Positions 46,057-57,217 of a stretch of 64,000 nucleotides of DNA are shown in pieces (within the stretch, counting starts at the first letter, position 1; the number at the start of each line of letters is the position of its first letter). The stretch comes from Primulina eburnea. Lineage: Eukaryota > Streptophyta > Magnoliopsida > Lamiales > Gesneriaceae. Location of the stretch: NCBI RefSeq assembly GCF_022965805.1, contig NC_133101.1:4960001-5024000 (forward strand). Reading direction: 5' to 3'. The translations under genes were made by a program, and so were the position numbers. The notes beneath the pieces were generated by a model. It was not told where the DNA came from, made no database searches, and saw nothing but the letters and a program-made list of their open reading frames with translations.

Positions 46057-46629
46057 TTGAACTGAATGATTTTCTGCGAGAAAGAAAGCTTTGAATTTGC
46101 TTTTTGCTCTGAAAATCTGAAATAAGCGTAATAAAGAAAAACTAAAATGGAGCGGGCAAAGTACTTATGTACGTGACTATTCAAATTATTGGACACGTGT
46201 CAGTCTAGAAAAATTTGAATTAAAAACGTGTGTACGTGTGGTAGAAACGTGTGTAGAAAATACATGGATTATGTGGGTCCACGTTTTGATATACTATGCA
46301 TTGAAAGACAGCAATTAATGCTTTGACAAACAGTCACATCATTTAATATAGAATATTATTCGATTTATCAGTTAACGTATCGGAGAAGATCAGTTAGATC
46401 AGCAACTGAGTGACCAGTTGAAAAACATAGTCAGTTCAGTTGAAGACCACAGATTATTGTCTTCTCAGTTAACTTTTAAAATCGACATTCCCCCTCAATA
46501 AATGCATATAATTAAGAGAAAAATGTAAGAAAAACTCAGTCTGAATTAGTCAAAAGTCGGTTCAGTTGACTTGAGTCTCTTCATCTTCTTCACTATCGAA
46601 TATAACCTGTCTATTAATAAGAAAAAGAC
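46057..46629. other. Spacer between divergent ORFs
   Basis: Holds several CAGTT/AACTG words and a C-rich tract CATTCCCCCTCAATAAA (about 46484) that could be a polypurine tract on the minus strand. No 3' LTR matching the copia 5' LTR was found here. Confidence 0.4.
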
Positions 46630-47040
46630 ATGTTAGATAAACAACAGTTCAGTATGTCTAATTCGAGCATTTCGGATGCCTGCAGCCGAACTCATAACTT
46701 AGTTGCATCAAGAAGACTTCCTCAATTGAAGAAAAACATCGAAGAATATGTCTGGAGGAAGGTCATGTCTTCTTGGGTTAAAGTTCACGATCTTCAGTTG
46801 ATTCGAAGACACAGCTCAGTTCCTACTACCAAGCAGAGAGCTGTAGCAAGAAAATACTTCAGGCGATTCAATGTTTCTCATGTTTCACAGCTTGCCTCTG
46901 ATACAGTTCTGTTTCATATTCTGATGTGGAAAGAGTGGCATCAGCTTGAGAAGATATCTTCTTCAGAGTCCTTTAGAGAGCTGCGTTGCCAAGAACTGAG
47001 TAGTTGGTTAAATGATTGGCAAAAATGTTGTAGAACGTGA
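46630..47040 (+). CDS. Uncharacterised 136-aa ORF antisense to the copia element
   Basis: Open frame with no family I can name. It is basic and Trp-rich (WRKVMSSWVKVHDLQLIRRHSS, KQRAVARKYFRRFNVSHV, WHQLEKISS). It lies just beyond the 3' end of the copia pol gene on the opposite strand. Antisense accessory ORFs at this place are known in some plant LTR retrotransposons, so it may be such an ORF or a captured fragment. A chance frame is possible. Confidence 0.35.
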   Translation: MLDKQQFSMSNSSISDACSRTHNLVASRRLPQLKKNIEEYVWRKVMSSWVKVHDLQLIRRHSSVPTTKQRAVARKYFRRFNVSHVSQLASDTVLFHILMWKEWHQLEKISSSESFRELRCQELSSWLNDWQKCCRT

Positions 47041-47322
47041 ACTGAATGATGTTGTATGGTTTCGATTTTATTCTTAATGAAGTCTGATTTGTATCATCGT
47101 TGTTGTCTCTTTATTTTTCTGCAAAACTGAACTTTCATCAGTTGATAAATATATAACAAACTGAATACAGTAAAAGATAAAAGACTAACTGACATCAGTT
47201 GAGAAACAGTTAAAGAACTGAATATTGTAACTGATAAATGTTCAAATACATCAGTTGATAAACTCAAACTGATAAATGACGAACTGAATGAACAACAGTT
47301 GACAAAGCAGCAATAAAACTCA

Positions 47323-48670
47323 TTAAGATAAATCAATTAAACTAAATATATTGCGAAAGTGAGAAAACTTAGTCTCCGACAATGGTTTGGTGAAAATTTC
47401 AGCTGCTTGTTGTTCAGTTGACACATATTCCAGTCTGATAGCTTTCTTCAGAGCATGATCTCTGATGAAGTGATGCCTGACATCAATATGCTTGGTCCTT
47501 GAGTGAAGAACTGGATTGTAAGTTATTGCAATCGTGCTTGTATTATCACAAAAGATAGGAGATTCTTTAGCATCTACTCCATAATCTTTTAGTTGCTGAA
47601 TCCAGAGCAGTTGGGCACATCAGCTTCCATCAGCAAGGTATTCTGCTTCAGTTGTGGAAGTAGCTATGGATGTTTGCTTCTTGCTGAACCATGAGATCAG
47701 TCTGTCTCCTAGAAACTGACAAGATCCACTGGTGATTTTACGATCTAGCTTACATCCTGCATAATCTGCATCTGAATATCCAACCAAATTGAAAGAAGAA
47801 TCTTTAGCGTACCATAATCCCACATTTTGAGTGTCTTTTAAATATTTTAAAATTCTTTTTGCAACTGTAAAATGCGATTGCTTAGGATTTGCTTGAAATC
47901 TAACACACATGCAAACAGCAAATACTATATCAAGATGACTAGCAGTTAGGTACAATAATGAACCTATTAAACCTCTGTAGAGTGTCGTCTCAACTGATAT
48001 TCCCCCTTAATCATTGTCCAGTTTGACTGATGAACTCATGGGTGTGCTTGCAGCTGAGCATGTTTCTATGCCAAATTTCTTCAGCAACTCCTTCGTATAT
48101 TTGGTCTGACTAGTAAAAATATCAGTCTCCAGTTGTTTCACTTGCAGTCCGAGGAAAAATTTCAGTTCACCCATCATACTCATCTCGAATTATTCATGCA
48201 TTAACTTGGTAAATTTCTCACATAATTTGGGGTTAGTTGACTCAGAAATAATATCATCAACATATATTTGTACAAGTAAAATGTGATCATTCTTAGTAAA
48301 TTTGAACAATGTCTTGTCAACTGATCTAACAGTAAAATCATGATCAGTTAAGAGTTTTGAAAGTGTCTCATACCAAGCTCTTGGAGCCTGTTTAAGACCA
48401 TATAAGGATTTGTTCAAATGATAGACATGATCAGGAAAATATTGATTGATAAAACCTAGAGGTTGTTCAACATAAACTTCTTCCTGCAACTGACCATTCA
48501 GAAATGCACTTTTTACATGCATTTTGTAGACTTTAAAATTCTTGTATGATGCATAGGCAAGGAACATTCTGATAGTTTCCAGTCTTGCAACTGGTGCATA
48601 CATTTCATCGTAGTCAATTCCTTCTTCCTGCCTATATCCTTGTGCTACAAGTCTAGTTTTGTTGCGTGCA
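47323..48670 (-). pseudogene. pol: Copia reverse transcriptase / RNase H, inactive
   Basis: RT motifs: [11 protein letters not shown], then [11 protein letters not shown] where copia enzymes carry [10 protein letters not shown], so the first catalytic Asp is His here; then [17 protein letters not shown] and the intact YVDDI box. Between about 47960 and 48190 the frame is interrupted. RNase H follows from 47955: SDADYAGCKLDRKITSGSCQFLG and TSTTEAEYLADGS, then TGA (47620-47622) where Cys is expected, then CAQLLWIQQLKDYGV...KHIDVRHHFIRDH to the natural stop. Confidence 0.88.
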
Positions 48671-49242
48671 ACTGAACCATCTTCGTTCAGTTTATTTCTA
48701 AATACCCACTTTGTACCTATAATTATTTTGCAAAATGGTCTTGGAACTAAGTTCCAGACATTGTTATGGGTAAACTGATTTAGCTATTCTTGCATTGCAT
48801 TTATCCAGTTAGGATCAGCAAGATCTTCGTCAGTTTTCTGTGGTTCCAATTGTGAGACAAAAGCAGAATGAATGAACAAATTAAGCATTTGATTTCTTGT
48901 TCTTACCGGGTCAGATGGTTTACTTATCACCAATTCTGGAGGATGTGATTTATTCCATCTGAGCTCAGTATTTGTTTCTTCCATATCAGCAACTGCTTCT
49001 GTTGACAACTCAATGTTTTCAGTTTCAGTTGGAGCTGTATCAGTTGGTAACTGAATATTATCTGTTTGCTCTACCAACTGAATATCAGGAGTAGGTTCCT
49101 GTTCAACTGATTGATCTAGAATTTCTGGTTCAGGTGTTTGAAGGATATTTCTATTGATATGATTTTCTTCTTCATTATCATCCTCCAAACTGATCTCTGT
49201 AAGACTGATCAACTAGCTCAACTGAATCAGTTGGCTTATCAG

Positions 49243-49924
49243 TTAGCACAATTTAATCAAAATAACATGGATAGATTCTTCAACATTCAAAGAGCTTTTA
49301 TTAAAGACTCTATATGCTTTGCTAACTGAAGAATATCCAAGAAATATTCCTTCTGCAGATTTAGCATCAAAGGTTTTTAAAAGATTTTTATCATTATCAT
49401 GGATAAAACATCTGCAACCAAATATTTTGAAATAGGAAACCACACTTTTTCTTCCATGCCAGATCTCATAAGCTGTTTTCATATGATTCTTATTAATCAT
49501 TGATCTGTTCTGAGTGTAACATGCGGTGTTTACCTCTTCAGCCCAAAACCTTTGAGAAATATCAGAATCAGCAAACATTGTTCTAGCAGCCTCTTTAAGG
49601 GTCCGATTTCTTCTCTCAGCTACACCATTTTGCTGAGGTGTTCTAGCTTGCTGAGAGCTCATGCTTGATTCCAGTATTTTCTAAAAAAGTTGAAAGATTT
49701 TGATTGATGAATTCAGTCCCTCTGTCAGACCGAATTCGATCAATCCCAACTGATTTTTCATTTAAAAGTCTTTTGAAGAGCTTAATCAGTTGTGCAGCAG
49801 TTTGGTCTTTAGATTTGAGAAAAATGACCCAAGTAAATCTTGAAAAATCATCCACAACCACTAAGGAGTATTTCATTCCCCCTAAACTCATGACTGATAT
49901 TGGACAAAAAAGATCCATATGCAA
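49243..49924 (-). pseudogene. pol: Copia integrase, frameshifted
   Basis: Two overlapping frames. The upstream one has HMDLFCPISV, VVVDDFSRFTWVIFLKSKDQT and IRSDRGTEFINQ (Asp residues of the DDE triad). The downstream one has ARTPQQNGVAERRNRTLKEAAR (the Glu), FWAEEVNTACYTQNRS and KIFGCRCFIH. A frameshift lies at about 49643-49662. The integrase zinc-binding region is expected near 50000 but is not clearly intact. Confidence 0.88.
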
Positions 49925-50211
49925 CAGTTCTAAGCATCAGGAAGATGATTTACAACATCTGTTTTTGAATGAAGATCTTACTTGTTTTCCAAACTGACAT
50001 GCTGAACAAACTTTTTCTTTTGTAAAATATATTTTGGGCAGTCCAGTTACAAGATCATGTTTACTTAGATAGGCAATAGATTTAAAGTTTAAGTGGTTGA
50101 ACTTCTTATGCCACAACCAGTTAATAGAAGATTTGGAAGCAATGAAACAAACTGGTGCATAAGGTTGTTTAGTCCAACTGACTTTGTAAGTGTTTCCACA
50201 ACGATTGCCAG

Positions 50212-50500
50212 TTAGGATGACCTCATCAGTTTGTCTCTAACTGAATTAGTGTGTTTGTCGAACTGAACAGAGAAATTATTGTCGCATAACTGACTAATGC
50301 TTATCAAGTTATACTTCAAATTCTCAACTAACAACACATCTTTAATTGTAAAGTTACCATGAATAAGCTTACCCTTACCCACGGTTTTATCTTTGGAGTT
50401 GTCTCCAAAACCGATGTTTGGTCCAGTATAATTGATCAGTTGAGATAGAAAATTTGCATCTTCTGTCATGTGTCGCGAACAACCACTGTCTAAATACCAT
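50212..50500 (-). pseudogene. pol: Copia aspartic protease region
   Basis: Contains WYLDSGCSRHMTED (DSG active site; 50455-50500) followed by FGDNSKDKTVGKGKL and VLLVENLKYNLISISQLCD, the standard copia protease pattern. An in-frame stop stands just upstream of WYLDSG, separating it from gag. Confidence 0.82.
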
Positions 50501-50564
50501 GTGGATTATTTGCTTGTACCTGTTGCCTGCAATCACAAACAAGATACAATATTGGTACCCATAT

Positions 50565-51530
50565 CTATTTGGGTCCTGAACTGATTAGTCCCTTGGGAAT
50601 CCAGACTTGAATCAGTTTAACTGATTTACCAGTCGATGTATTCCAAATGGTCTTTCTTGGCTTTTGGTTGTTGGGTGTGTGATGTGAAGATGAGACAGTA
50701 TGATTTGTGTCCTTCTTCAACTGATTATTCTTTCGATATATTTTCTGAAAAGGTTTGCAGTTGTAATAATTGTAATAGCTAGTCCTCGAGTACTGATTTC
50801 TGTAATTGGATCTTTTTGGTGACCATTTTTTGGAATCAGTTGGACTCTCTGAGCTATACCCAATTCCATATCGTTTACCCTTGTTCTTATTTTCCATCGA
50901 TTGAACAACCGGTTTACTTGGTTCAATGAATTCATTTACCACAGCTTATTTAACAAAGGTAATGGATTTTTCTTTGTCTTTAATCAACTTTGACTGAGTA
51001 TCACATACAGAACTTTCAACATGATTGTTGTAGCCCAAACCAGTTTTGTCATCAACTGATTTCTGTGCGTTCTGTATTTCAGTCAACGCGACTGAAGACT
51101 TGTTCCAAGCCTGTATCAGTTCAGTTTGTTTTGAAATCTCGGTTTTGAATTGATTTATCAAGACTTGGCTTTCAATCATATCAGCTTTCTGTTTAGCAAT
51201 TTCCTTTTTCAGACTCAACAACTCAACTGATTCATCAGTTTCTTTTTTGTTGTCCTTGGGGTCATTTTGCTCAGTTTTAGCCTTCTCAAATGATTTTGCA
51301 AGTTTTTGATACTCATTCACCATGTCATGCAAAGTGACAATGATTTCTTCACGTGTGAAATCAGTTGAGCTAAAATCAAATACATGTTCGCTTGCTGACT
51401 CCATTTCTTCATTGTCAGCCATCAAGCATTTAACTTCCTCTTCATCACTTGAGCTGATTCGGATTTTTGGTTCTGACTCATCACAGTCAGTTTCTGCCCA
51501 TTTGGATTTGCTCTCTTCAGCCAAGAGCAC
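50565..51530 (-). pseudogene. Copia gag C-terminal / linker with coiled coil
   Basis: From 51530: LLAEESKSKWAETDCDESEP, KCLMADNEEMES, then a Lys/Glu-rich predicted coiled coil (EYQKLAKSFEKAKTEQND, LLSLKKEIAKQKADMIES) to 50946. A second frame (50565-50942), basic and Asn/Ser-rich with YNYYNCKPFQKIYRKN, continues toward protease. A frame break separates them near 50945. Confidence 0.7.
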
Positions 51531-51599
51531 TTCATGCTTCTTTTTGGATGATTTCTTGTCATCTCTGGTCCTTCTTCTGTGCTCATAAGGCTTCTTTGT

Positions 51600-52537
51600 C
51601 TTCTCAATTGATCATCGACTGTCCTTCTTTGGATTAGGACAGTCTACTATGAAATGACCAGATTGTCACAGTTGTAGCAAGCATAGGACTTATCTTTGGG
51701 CTGACTTTTCTGATACTGCTTCTGGAAGTTTCCTTGATTCTTCCTCATAAACCTTCCAAATTTCTTGATAAACAGTGACATAGCATCACGGCTCAGTTGA
51801 TCAGCAGCTTTTTCAGTTGAACCAGTTGGTTCCAGTCTGACAGCAGTTAAAGCAGTTGTGGTAGTTGGTGTTGAAGGTTCACCATCTCTGGTTCGTAGCT
51901 CAAACTCGTAAGCCTTTAAATCAGTAAACAAGTCATGAAGTTCGTTCTTGTTAAGATCCTTTGATTCTCTCATTGTCATGGTCTTTACATCTCATTCTTT
52001 GGGAAGACCTCTAATCACCTTCAGTGCCACTTCTTTATTCGAGTACACTTTTCCAAGTGCATACAGTTCATTGATAATACCACTTATCCTCTCATCATAT
52101 TCAAGCATGGATTCTCCAGCCTTCATCTTGATGTTGTCATATTTTCAAACAGCCACTGATAGCCTGTTCCCTTTTGTTTGTTCATTTCCTTCGCACAGCT
52201 GGATCAGCTTCTCCCAAATTTCTTTGCCAGTTTTGCACATATTGATCTTGCTGAAAGTGACTTTATCCAGCGTTTTGTACAAGATATCTTTTGTCACGTT
52301 GTCTACGTTTGCTTTCCTTTTATCCTCAGTTGTTCACTCTTCCCTGGGATTTTCTATGCGATGAGGTGCCCCATCAGTAATGACAACTGCTGTATTTGCT
52401 TTTAGGATCTTCATGGGACCATCAGTAATGACGTACTACATGTCGTCATCTTGTGCAGCTAAATGAGCCTGCATTCTTATTTTCCAGTCATCAAAGTCTT
52501 CCCTGGAAAACATCAGTATTTTGTTGAATGAAGACAT
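51600..52537 (-). pseudogene. gag: Copia gag, broken
   Basis: Starts MSSFNKILMFSREDFDDWKIRMQAHLAAQDDDM, the typical copia gag opening, then TAG where Trp is normal. Further in-frame pieces: KTGKEIWEKLIQLCEGNEQTK, GESMLEYDERISGIINEL, LNKNELHDLFTDLKAYEFE. The zinc knuckle begins SYACYNCD and is lost to a frameshift near 51655. Confidence 0.85.
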
Positions 52538-52598
52538 GTTGATCAGTTGTGTGAATGAAAGTATTCTGAGACAAGATTAAACAAGCTCTGATACCACT

Positions 52599-52811
52599 TG
52601 TTAGGATCGGCTGATTGGATGGGAAGTTTTTAGAAGGAGGGTTGAATAAACACTTACAGATTTTGAAATCTTTTCGAAATAAAATATCAGTTCGGTGACA
52701 AACTGAAACTGGAATCTTGTCGGTCAATGACAATCAGTTTAACTGATAACAGTTGCGGAAAATAAACTGACTGAAAGATAAAATTAATAACTGAAATGAT
52801 AACACACGGAG
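52599..52811 (-). repeat. Copia 5' LTR, left portion (split LTR)
   Basis: Begins TGTTAGGATCGGCTG immediately after the primer-binding site and is cut at 52811 by the old solo-LTR-like element. It resumes at 62927; the rejoined LTR is about 1040 bp. Confidence 0.85.
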
Positions 52812-53056
52812 TGAAACGACCTCGGTTTTTTTTCTTAAATCATAAATTCTAAATTTCTAAATAAAATAATTTAACATAATCATGGATCATAATAATTTAA
52901 CAATTTAAATCTCAAGTGCCTAAATCAAATCCTAAATCATCAACTAAAAATAACAATAAAGCATAAAAATATCTTTAATAAAATTATTAGCATAAATCTT
53001 TAAATCATAAATCTATCTAGATAGTGCAGAAACATAAAGGTCCTCGGGTGTGTACT

Positions 53057-54599
53057 TGTTAGGATCGGTTGGGGGGATCACCGTTGAGCTATAATAGCTC
53101 GGTTCTTGAAATATTGAACACCGATGAATTAAATCGAGTTTGGTGTTCAAACCAAGCGGAAAATACTCGAAATAATCCTTCGTAGAAACCGAATAAATAT
53201 TTTGTAAACCATTTAAAATATATGCACGTTGAATGAGTTAAAATATTCATTTGAAGCATTTTATCAAACACTTTGTATAAAATATTTTAGTATTTGAAGA
53301 ACACATAAAATGCTTCAACAATGCATCTTTAAAACTATGAAAAAGATAAGTAAATGCAATAAACAAATAGACACAAATTTGTTTATGGATGTTCGGAGAT
53401 TAACAACTCCTACGTCACCCCTTCTTCCCATTGGGAAGGATCCACTAGAAGACTTTGATTTATACAACTCATTGTACAAACCCATTCAGCTAGGACTTAC
53501 CCACTGCCTAAAACTGAACTCCTAGCACTCAAGATTGTAGGCAGCACCTCACAATCAGCATATTGTTTTAATGTCTCATATGCAAAGACTACATACACAA
53601 GTTTTACGTCTTTGTGCAAGACTCACTCAACTAAACTTTTCAGCTCAAACTCTCTGTATATGTGTGAGTGATTGTGTGTGAGGAATTTATCAGTTACAGT
53701 GTACATCTCAAATGTTTCCTCACACAAGGGCTTGTGCTCTCAACTAGCTGATTTCTTCATGCTAACTGCCCATGCTTTGAATCCACTTCAAAAGCTCTTG
53801 TTTGATCTTCAAGATGTTGTATTTATAAGCCCCAACAATGATATATACGTTAGACACAAGAATATGACCGTTTGAAAAGTTTCTGTACTGTTTCGGGAAG
53901 TGCAACGGTCAAATTCGTCTTGCTGGGCATTTTTCCCGACTGGTCAACTCTGGTCAACCAACTGATCATTCAGTTCAACTGGTTCAGTTCAGTTGGTTGG
54001 TCAGCTGGTCAGCAGCTGGTTCAGTTGGTTCAGTAACTGGTTCAGCAGCTGGTTCAGTTCAGCAGGTGTGCTGAAATCAGCCTAGCTGATTTCAGTTTGT
54101 GCAGAACCGGTAGCTTCATCGTCATTTATCAGCATCTTAGGCTTCGATTCAGACTTTAACTTCTCAGAATGATTTGTAGATCTTCGTCTTATCTTTCCAA
54201 CGCATACTGAATCGCTTCGTTTCGATAACCGAGCTGAGAGATATGACCAAAATACCGCAGCTGCTCAAACCCAACTGATTGCTGTTTTCGTGTGATCAGT
54301 TCGATAATTGAGCGATCAGTTAGACCATGATAACATCCGATTTTGCCCAACTGACGTGAAATACGATTTGTTCCAAATTGAGTTTTCTACTTAGTCCAAT
54401 TGGCGGATTGTCATTTGGATAATCCAGTTGGGAGATATCATCAAAATACCGAAGCTCGCCAGAAATTCAGTTTGTGCAAAATTCAGTTTCAGCTTGCTTC
54501 TTGTGTTTGCAACTTCACACTTGAGTAAATATGTTAGAAACACAATAACAAGTTTTGTTAATATCAAAATCAAGATTTCGAACTTGAAAAGTTCCAACA
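53057..54599 (-). repeat. 3' LTR of young copia derivative
   Basis: Contains a dense CAGTT/AACTG cluster at about 53940-54090. Confidence 0.92.
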
Positions 54600-55138
54600 A
54601 TCTCCCCCTTTTTGATGATCACAAAACTTGGATAAACAATCAACTCAACTAACATATTTCTCCCCCTTTTTGTGTGAATCAAAAAGTCATATTTCAAAAC
54701 ATTTTAAACAAAATTTTCTCCCCCTCAATATTTAAAAATAATAACCATATTAAAATTACAATGAGTTCTCCCCCTATACTTTTGAAATTTTGAAAAAAAA
54801 AATAAAAGAAGAGGGATAACTCACCAATTTTCTCCATGGCTCATTTTCTGCTGCAGCACATATCCTCTGTCTTCAACAAATAAACTGTATTTTCTCGGGC
54901 ATAATTAGGCTGCAAATTTTATACCGCTGTAAACCTCTACAAGTCTAGTTTGCAACGCAAAAAGCGGTTCGTCGTTTGGACACTCGAGTAAAGAGATATG
55001 TAATTTTTCCCACGGTCGCTGCAAGCTGCGCGAAAATTCAGTTTTGCATATATATGTGTAAAAAATCTGAAATTTTGAATTTTAAACATCAAAATCAGTT
55101 TCAATGTTCTTTCAAGAACAACCCGCTCTGATACCACT
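54600..55138 (-). other. Interior of young copia derivative with four polypurine tracts
   Basis: TCTCCCCCT (AGGGGGAGA on the element strand) occurs at 54601-54609, 54659-54667, 54717-54725 and 54767-54775. The first abuts the LTR. Reiterated polypurine tracts are a reported Sirevirus feature. The remaining interior has no ORF. Confidence 0.85.
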
Positions 55139-56680
55139 TGTTAGGATCGGTTGGGGGGATCACCGTTGAGCTATAATAGCTCGGTTCTTGAAATATTGAA
55201 CACCGATGAATTAAATCGAGTTTGGTGTTCAAACCAAGCGGAAAATACTCGAAATAATCCTTCGTAGAAACCGAATAAATATTTTGTAAACCATTTAAAA
55301 TATATGCACGTTGAATGAGTTAAAATATTCATTTGAAGCATTTTATCAAACACTTTGTATAAAATATTTTAGTATTTGAAGAACACATAAAATGCTTCAA
55401 CAATGCATCTTTAAAACTATGAAAAAGATAAGTAAATGCAATAAACAAATAGACACAAATTTGTTTATGGATGTTCGGAGATTAACAACTCCTACGTCAC
55501 CCCTTCTTCCCCTTGGGAAGGATCCACTAGAAGACTTTGATTTATACAACTCATTGTACAAACCCATTCAGCTAGGACTTACCCACTGCCTAAAACTGAA
55601 CTCCTAGCACTCAAGATTGTAGGCAGCACCTCACAATCAGCATATTGTTTAATGTCTCATATGCAAAGACTACATACACAAGTTTTACGTCTTTGTGCAA
55701 GACTCACTCAACTAAACTTTTCAGCTCAAACTCTCTGTATATGTGTGAGTGATTGTGTGTGAGGAATTTATCAGTTACAGTGTACATCTCAAATGTTTCC
55801 TCACACAAGGGCTTGTGCTCTCAACTAGCTGATTTCTTCATGCTAACTGCCCATGCTTTGAATCCACTTCAAAAGCTCTTGTTTGATCTTCAAGATGTTG
55901 TATTTATAAGCCCCAACAATGATATATACGTTAGACACAAGAATATGACCGTTTGAAAAGTTTCTGTACTGTTTCGGGAAGTGCAACGGTCAAATTCGTC
56001 TTGCTGGGCATTTTTCCCGACTGGTCAACTCTGGTCAACCAACTGATCATTCAGTTCAACTGGTTCAGTTCAGTTGGTTGGTCAGCTGGTCAGCAGCTGG
56101 TTCAGTTGGTTCAGTAACTGGTTCAGCAGCTGGTTCAGTTCAGCAGGTGTGCTGAAATCAGCCTAGCTGATTTCAGTTTGTGCAGAACCGGTAGCTTCAT
56201 CGTCATTTATCAGCATCTTAGGCTTCGATTCAGACTTTGACTTCTTAGAATGATTTGTAGATCTTCGTCTTATCTTTCCAACGCATACTGAATCGCTTCG
56301 TTTCGATAACCGAGCTGAGAGATATGACCAAAATACCGCAGCTGCTCAAACCCAACTGATTGTTGTTTTCGTGTGATCAGTTCGGTAATTGAGCGATCAG
56401 TTAGACCATGATAACATCCGATTTTGTCCAACTGACGTGAAATACGATTTGTTCCAAATTGAGTTTTCTACTTAGTCCAATTGGCGGATTGTCATTTGGA
56501 TAATCCAGTTGGGAGATATCATCAAAATACCGAAGCTCGCCAGAAATTCAGTTTGTGCAAAATTCAGTTTCAGCTTGCTTCTTGTGTTTGCAACTTCACA
56601 CTTGAGTAAATATGTTAGAAACACAATAACAAGTTTTGTTAACATCAAAATCAAGATTGCGAACTTGAAAAGTTCCAACA
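55139..56680 (-). repeat. 5' LTR of young copia derivative
   Basis: Near-identical to the other LTR; preceded by the primer-binding site GCTCTGATACCA (+ strand). Confidence 0.92.
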
Positions 56681-57087
56681 GTACTGCTGCACTCGATCCA
56701 CTCAATAGTCAGCACCTCCCATAAATCATCAAATCCTGCATCATATAAACCTAGAGAGTCTAAAGACTCAGCACGTTCTAAACATGAATAACAAATAATA
56801 CATATACATTCACATGCATTTAAAAATCATATTTTTATTTAAAATAACTTTTAAAAATAAATAAACCATTTAAAATCATTTAAAATAAGCTTTAAGCATA
56901 CATAAATCATTTTAAAAATAGCTTTAATCAACACCATAAATCATATATCATAAAATCATTTTAATCATAAGCATCATATATCATTTTAAGTGAAGTTTGA
57001 TCCTTGAAAGTGACTAGCTTTTATCATTTGGTCGACTGCAGTCTTAGCTCCACATGGTCCATGGGGGTGGGCACTAGGCTCTACCAT

Positions 57088-57217
57088 GGAAATACGATCG
57101 TCGGGATCCCTCGGGGGCATTTTCCAATAGACGGGGTCCCTCTGGGGCCTTGGCCCGTAAACGGGGTCCCTCTGGGGCCTTGGCCCGAATATGGGTTCCC
57201 TCTAGGGCCTTGGCCCT
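57088..57217. repeat. 30-bp GC-rich minisatellite (~4 units)
   Basis: Unit ACGGGGTCCCTCTGGGGCCT-TGGCCCGTAA, two units nearly identical and the outer ones diverged. It lies inside the old solo-LTR-like element; the unit length keeps a + strand frame open (GVPLGPWP repeats), which I do not regard as a gene. Confidence 0.88.

Larger units (their letters stand above)
47323..52598 (-). mobile_element. Decayed Ty1/copia (Sirevirus-like) interior: gag, protease, integrase, RT, RNase H
   Basis: Copia gene order on the minus strand: gag from 52537, zinc knuckle near 51650, coiled-coil linker 50946-51530, protease near 50500, integrase 49243-49924, reverse transcriptase 48190-48603, RNase H ending at a TAA at 47323. 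The primer-binding site TGGTATCAGAGC lies at 52585-52596, two bases inside the 5' LTR (from 52599). The interior is full size but broken by several stops and frameshifts. The long Lys/Glu-rich segment after gag and the reiterated purine tracts of its short relative fit the Sirevirus lineage (inference). No 3' LTR was identified to the left, so that end is truncated or rearranged. Confidence 0.88.
53057..56680 (-). mobile_element. Young copia derivative: two 1.54-kb LTRs, 539-bp interior, no genes
   Basis: The LTRs are 53057-54599 (1543 bp) and 55139-56680 (1542 bp), both TGTTAGGATCGG...GTTCCAACA. By eye they differ at about nine positions. The target duplication GTACT is exact (53052-53056, 56681-56685). 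The interior has the initiator-Met primer-binding site at its right end (55125-55136) and a polypurine tract at its left end (minus strand), but no coding sequence. LTR ends and primer site match the larger copia family here, which is the likely helper family. It is large-LTR but interior-less, unlike classical TRIM or LARD elements. Confidence 0.92.
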
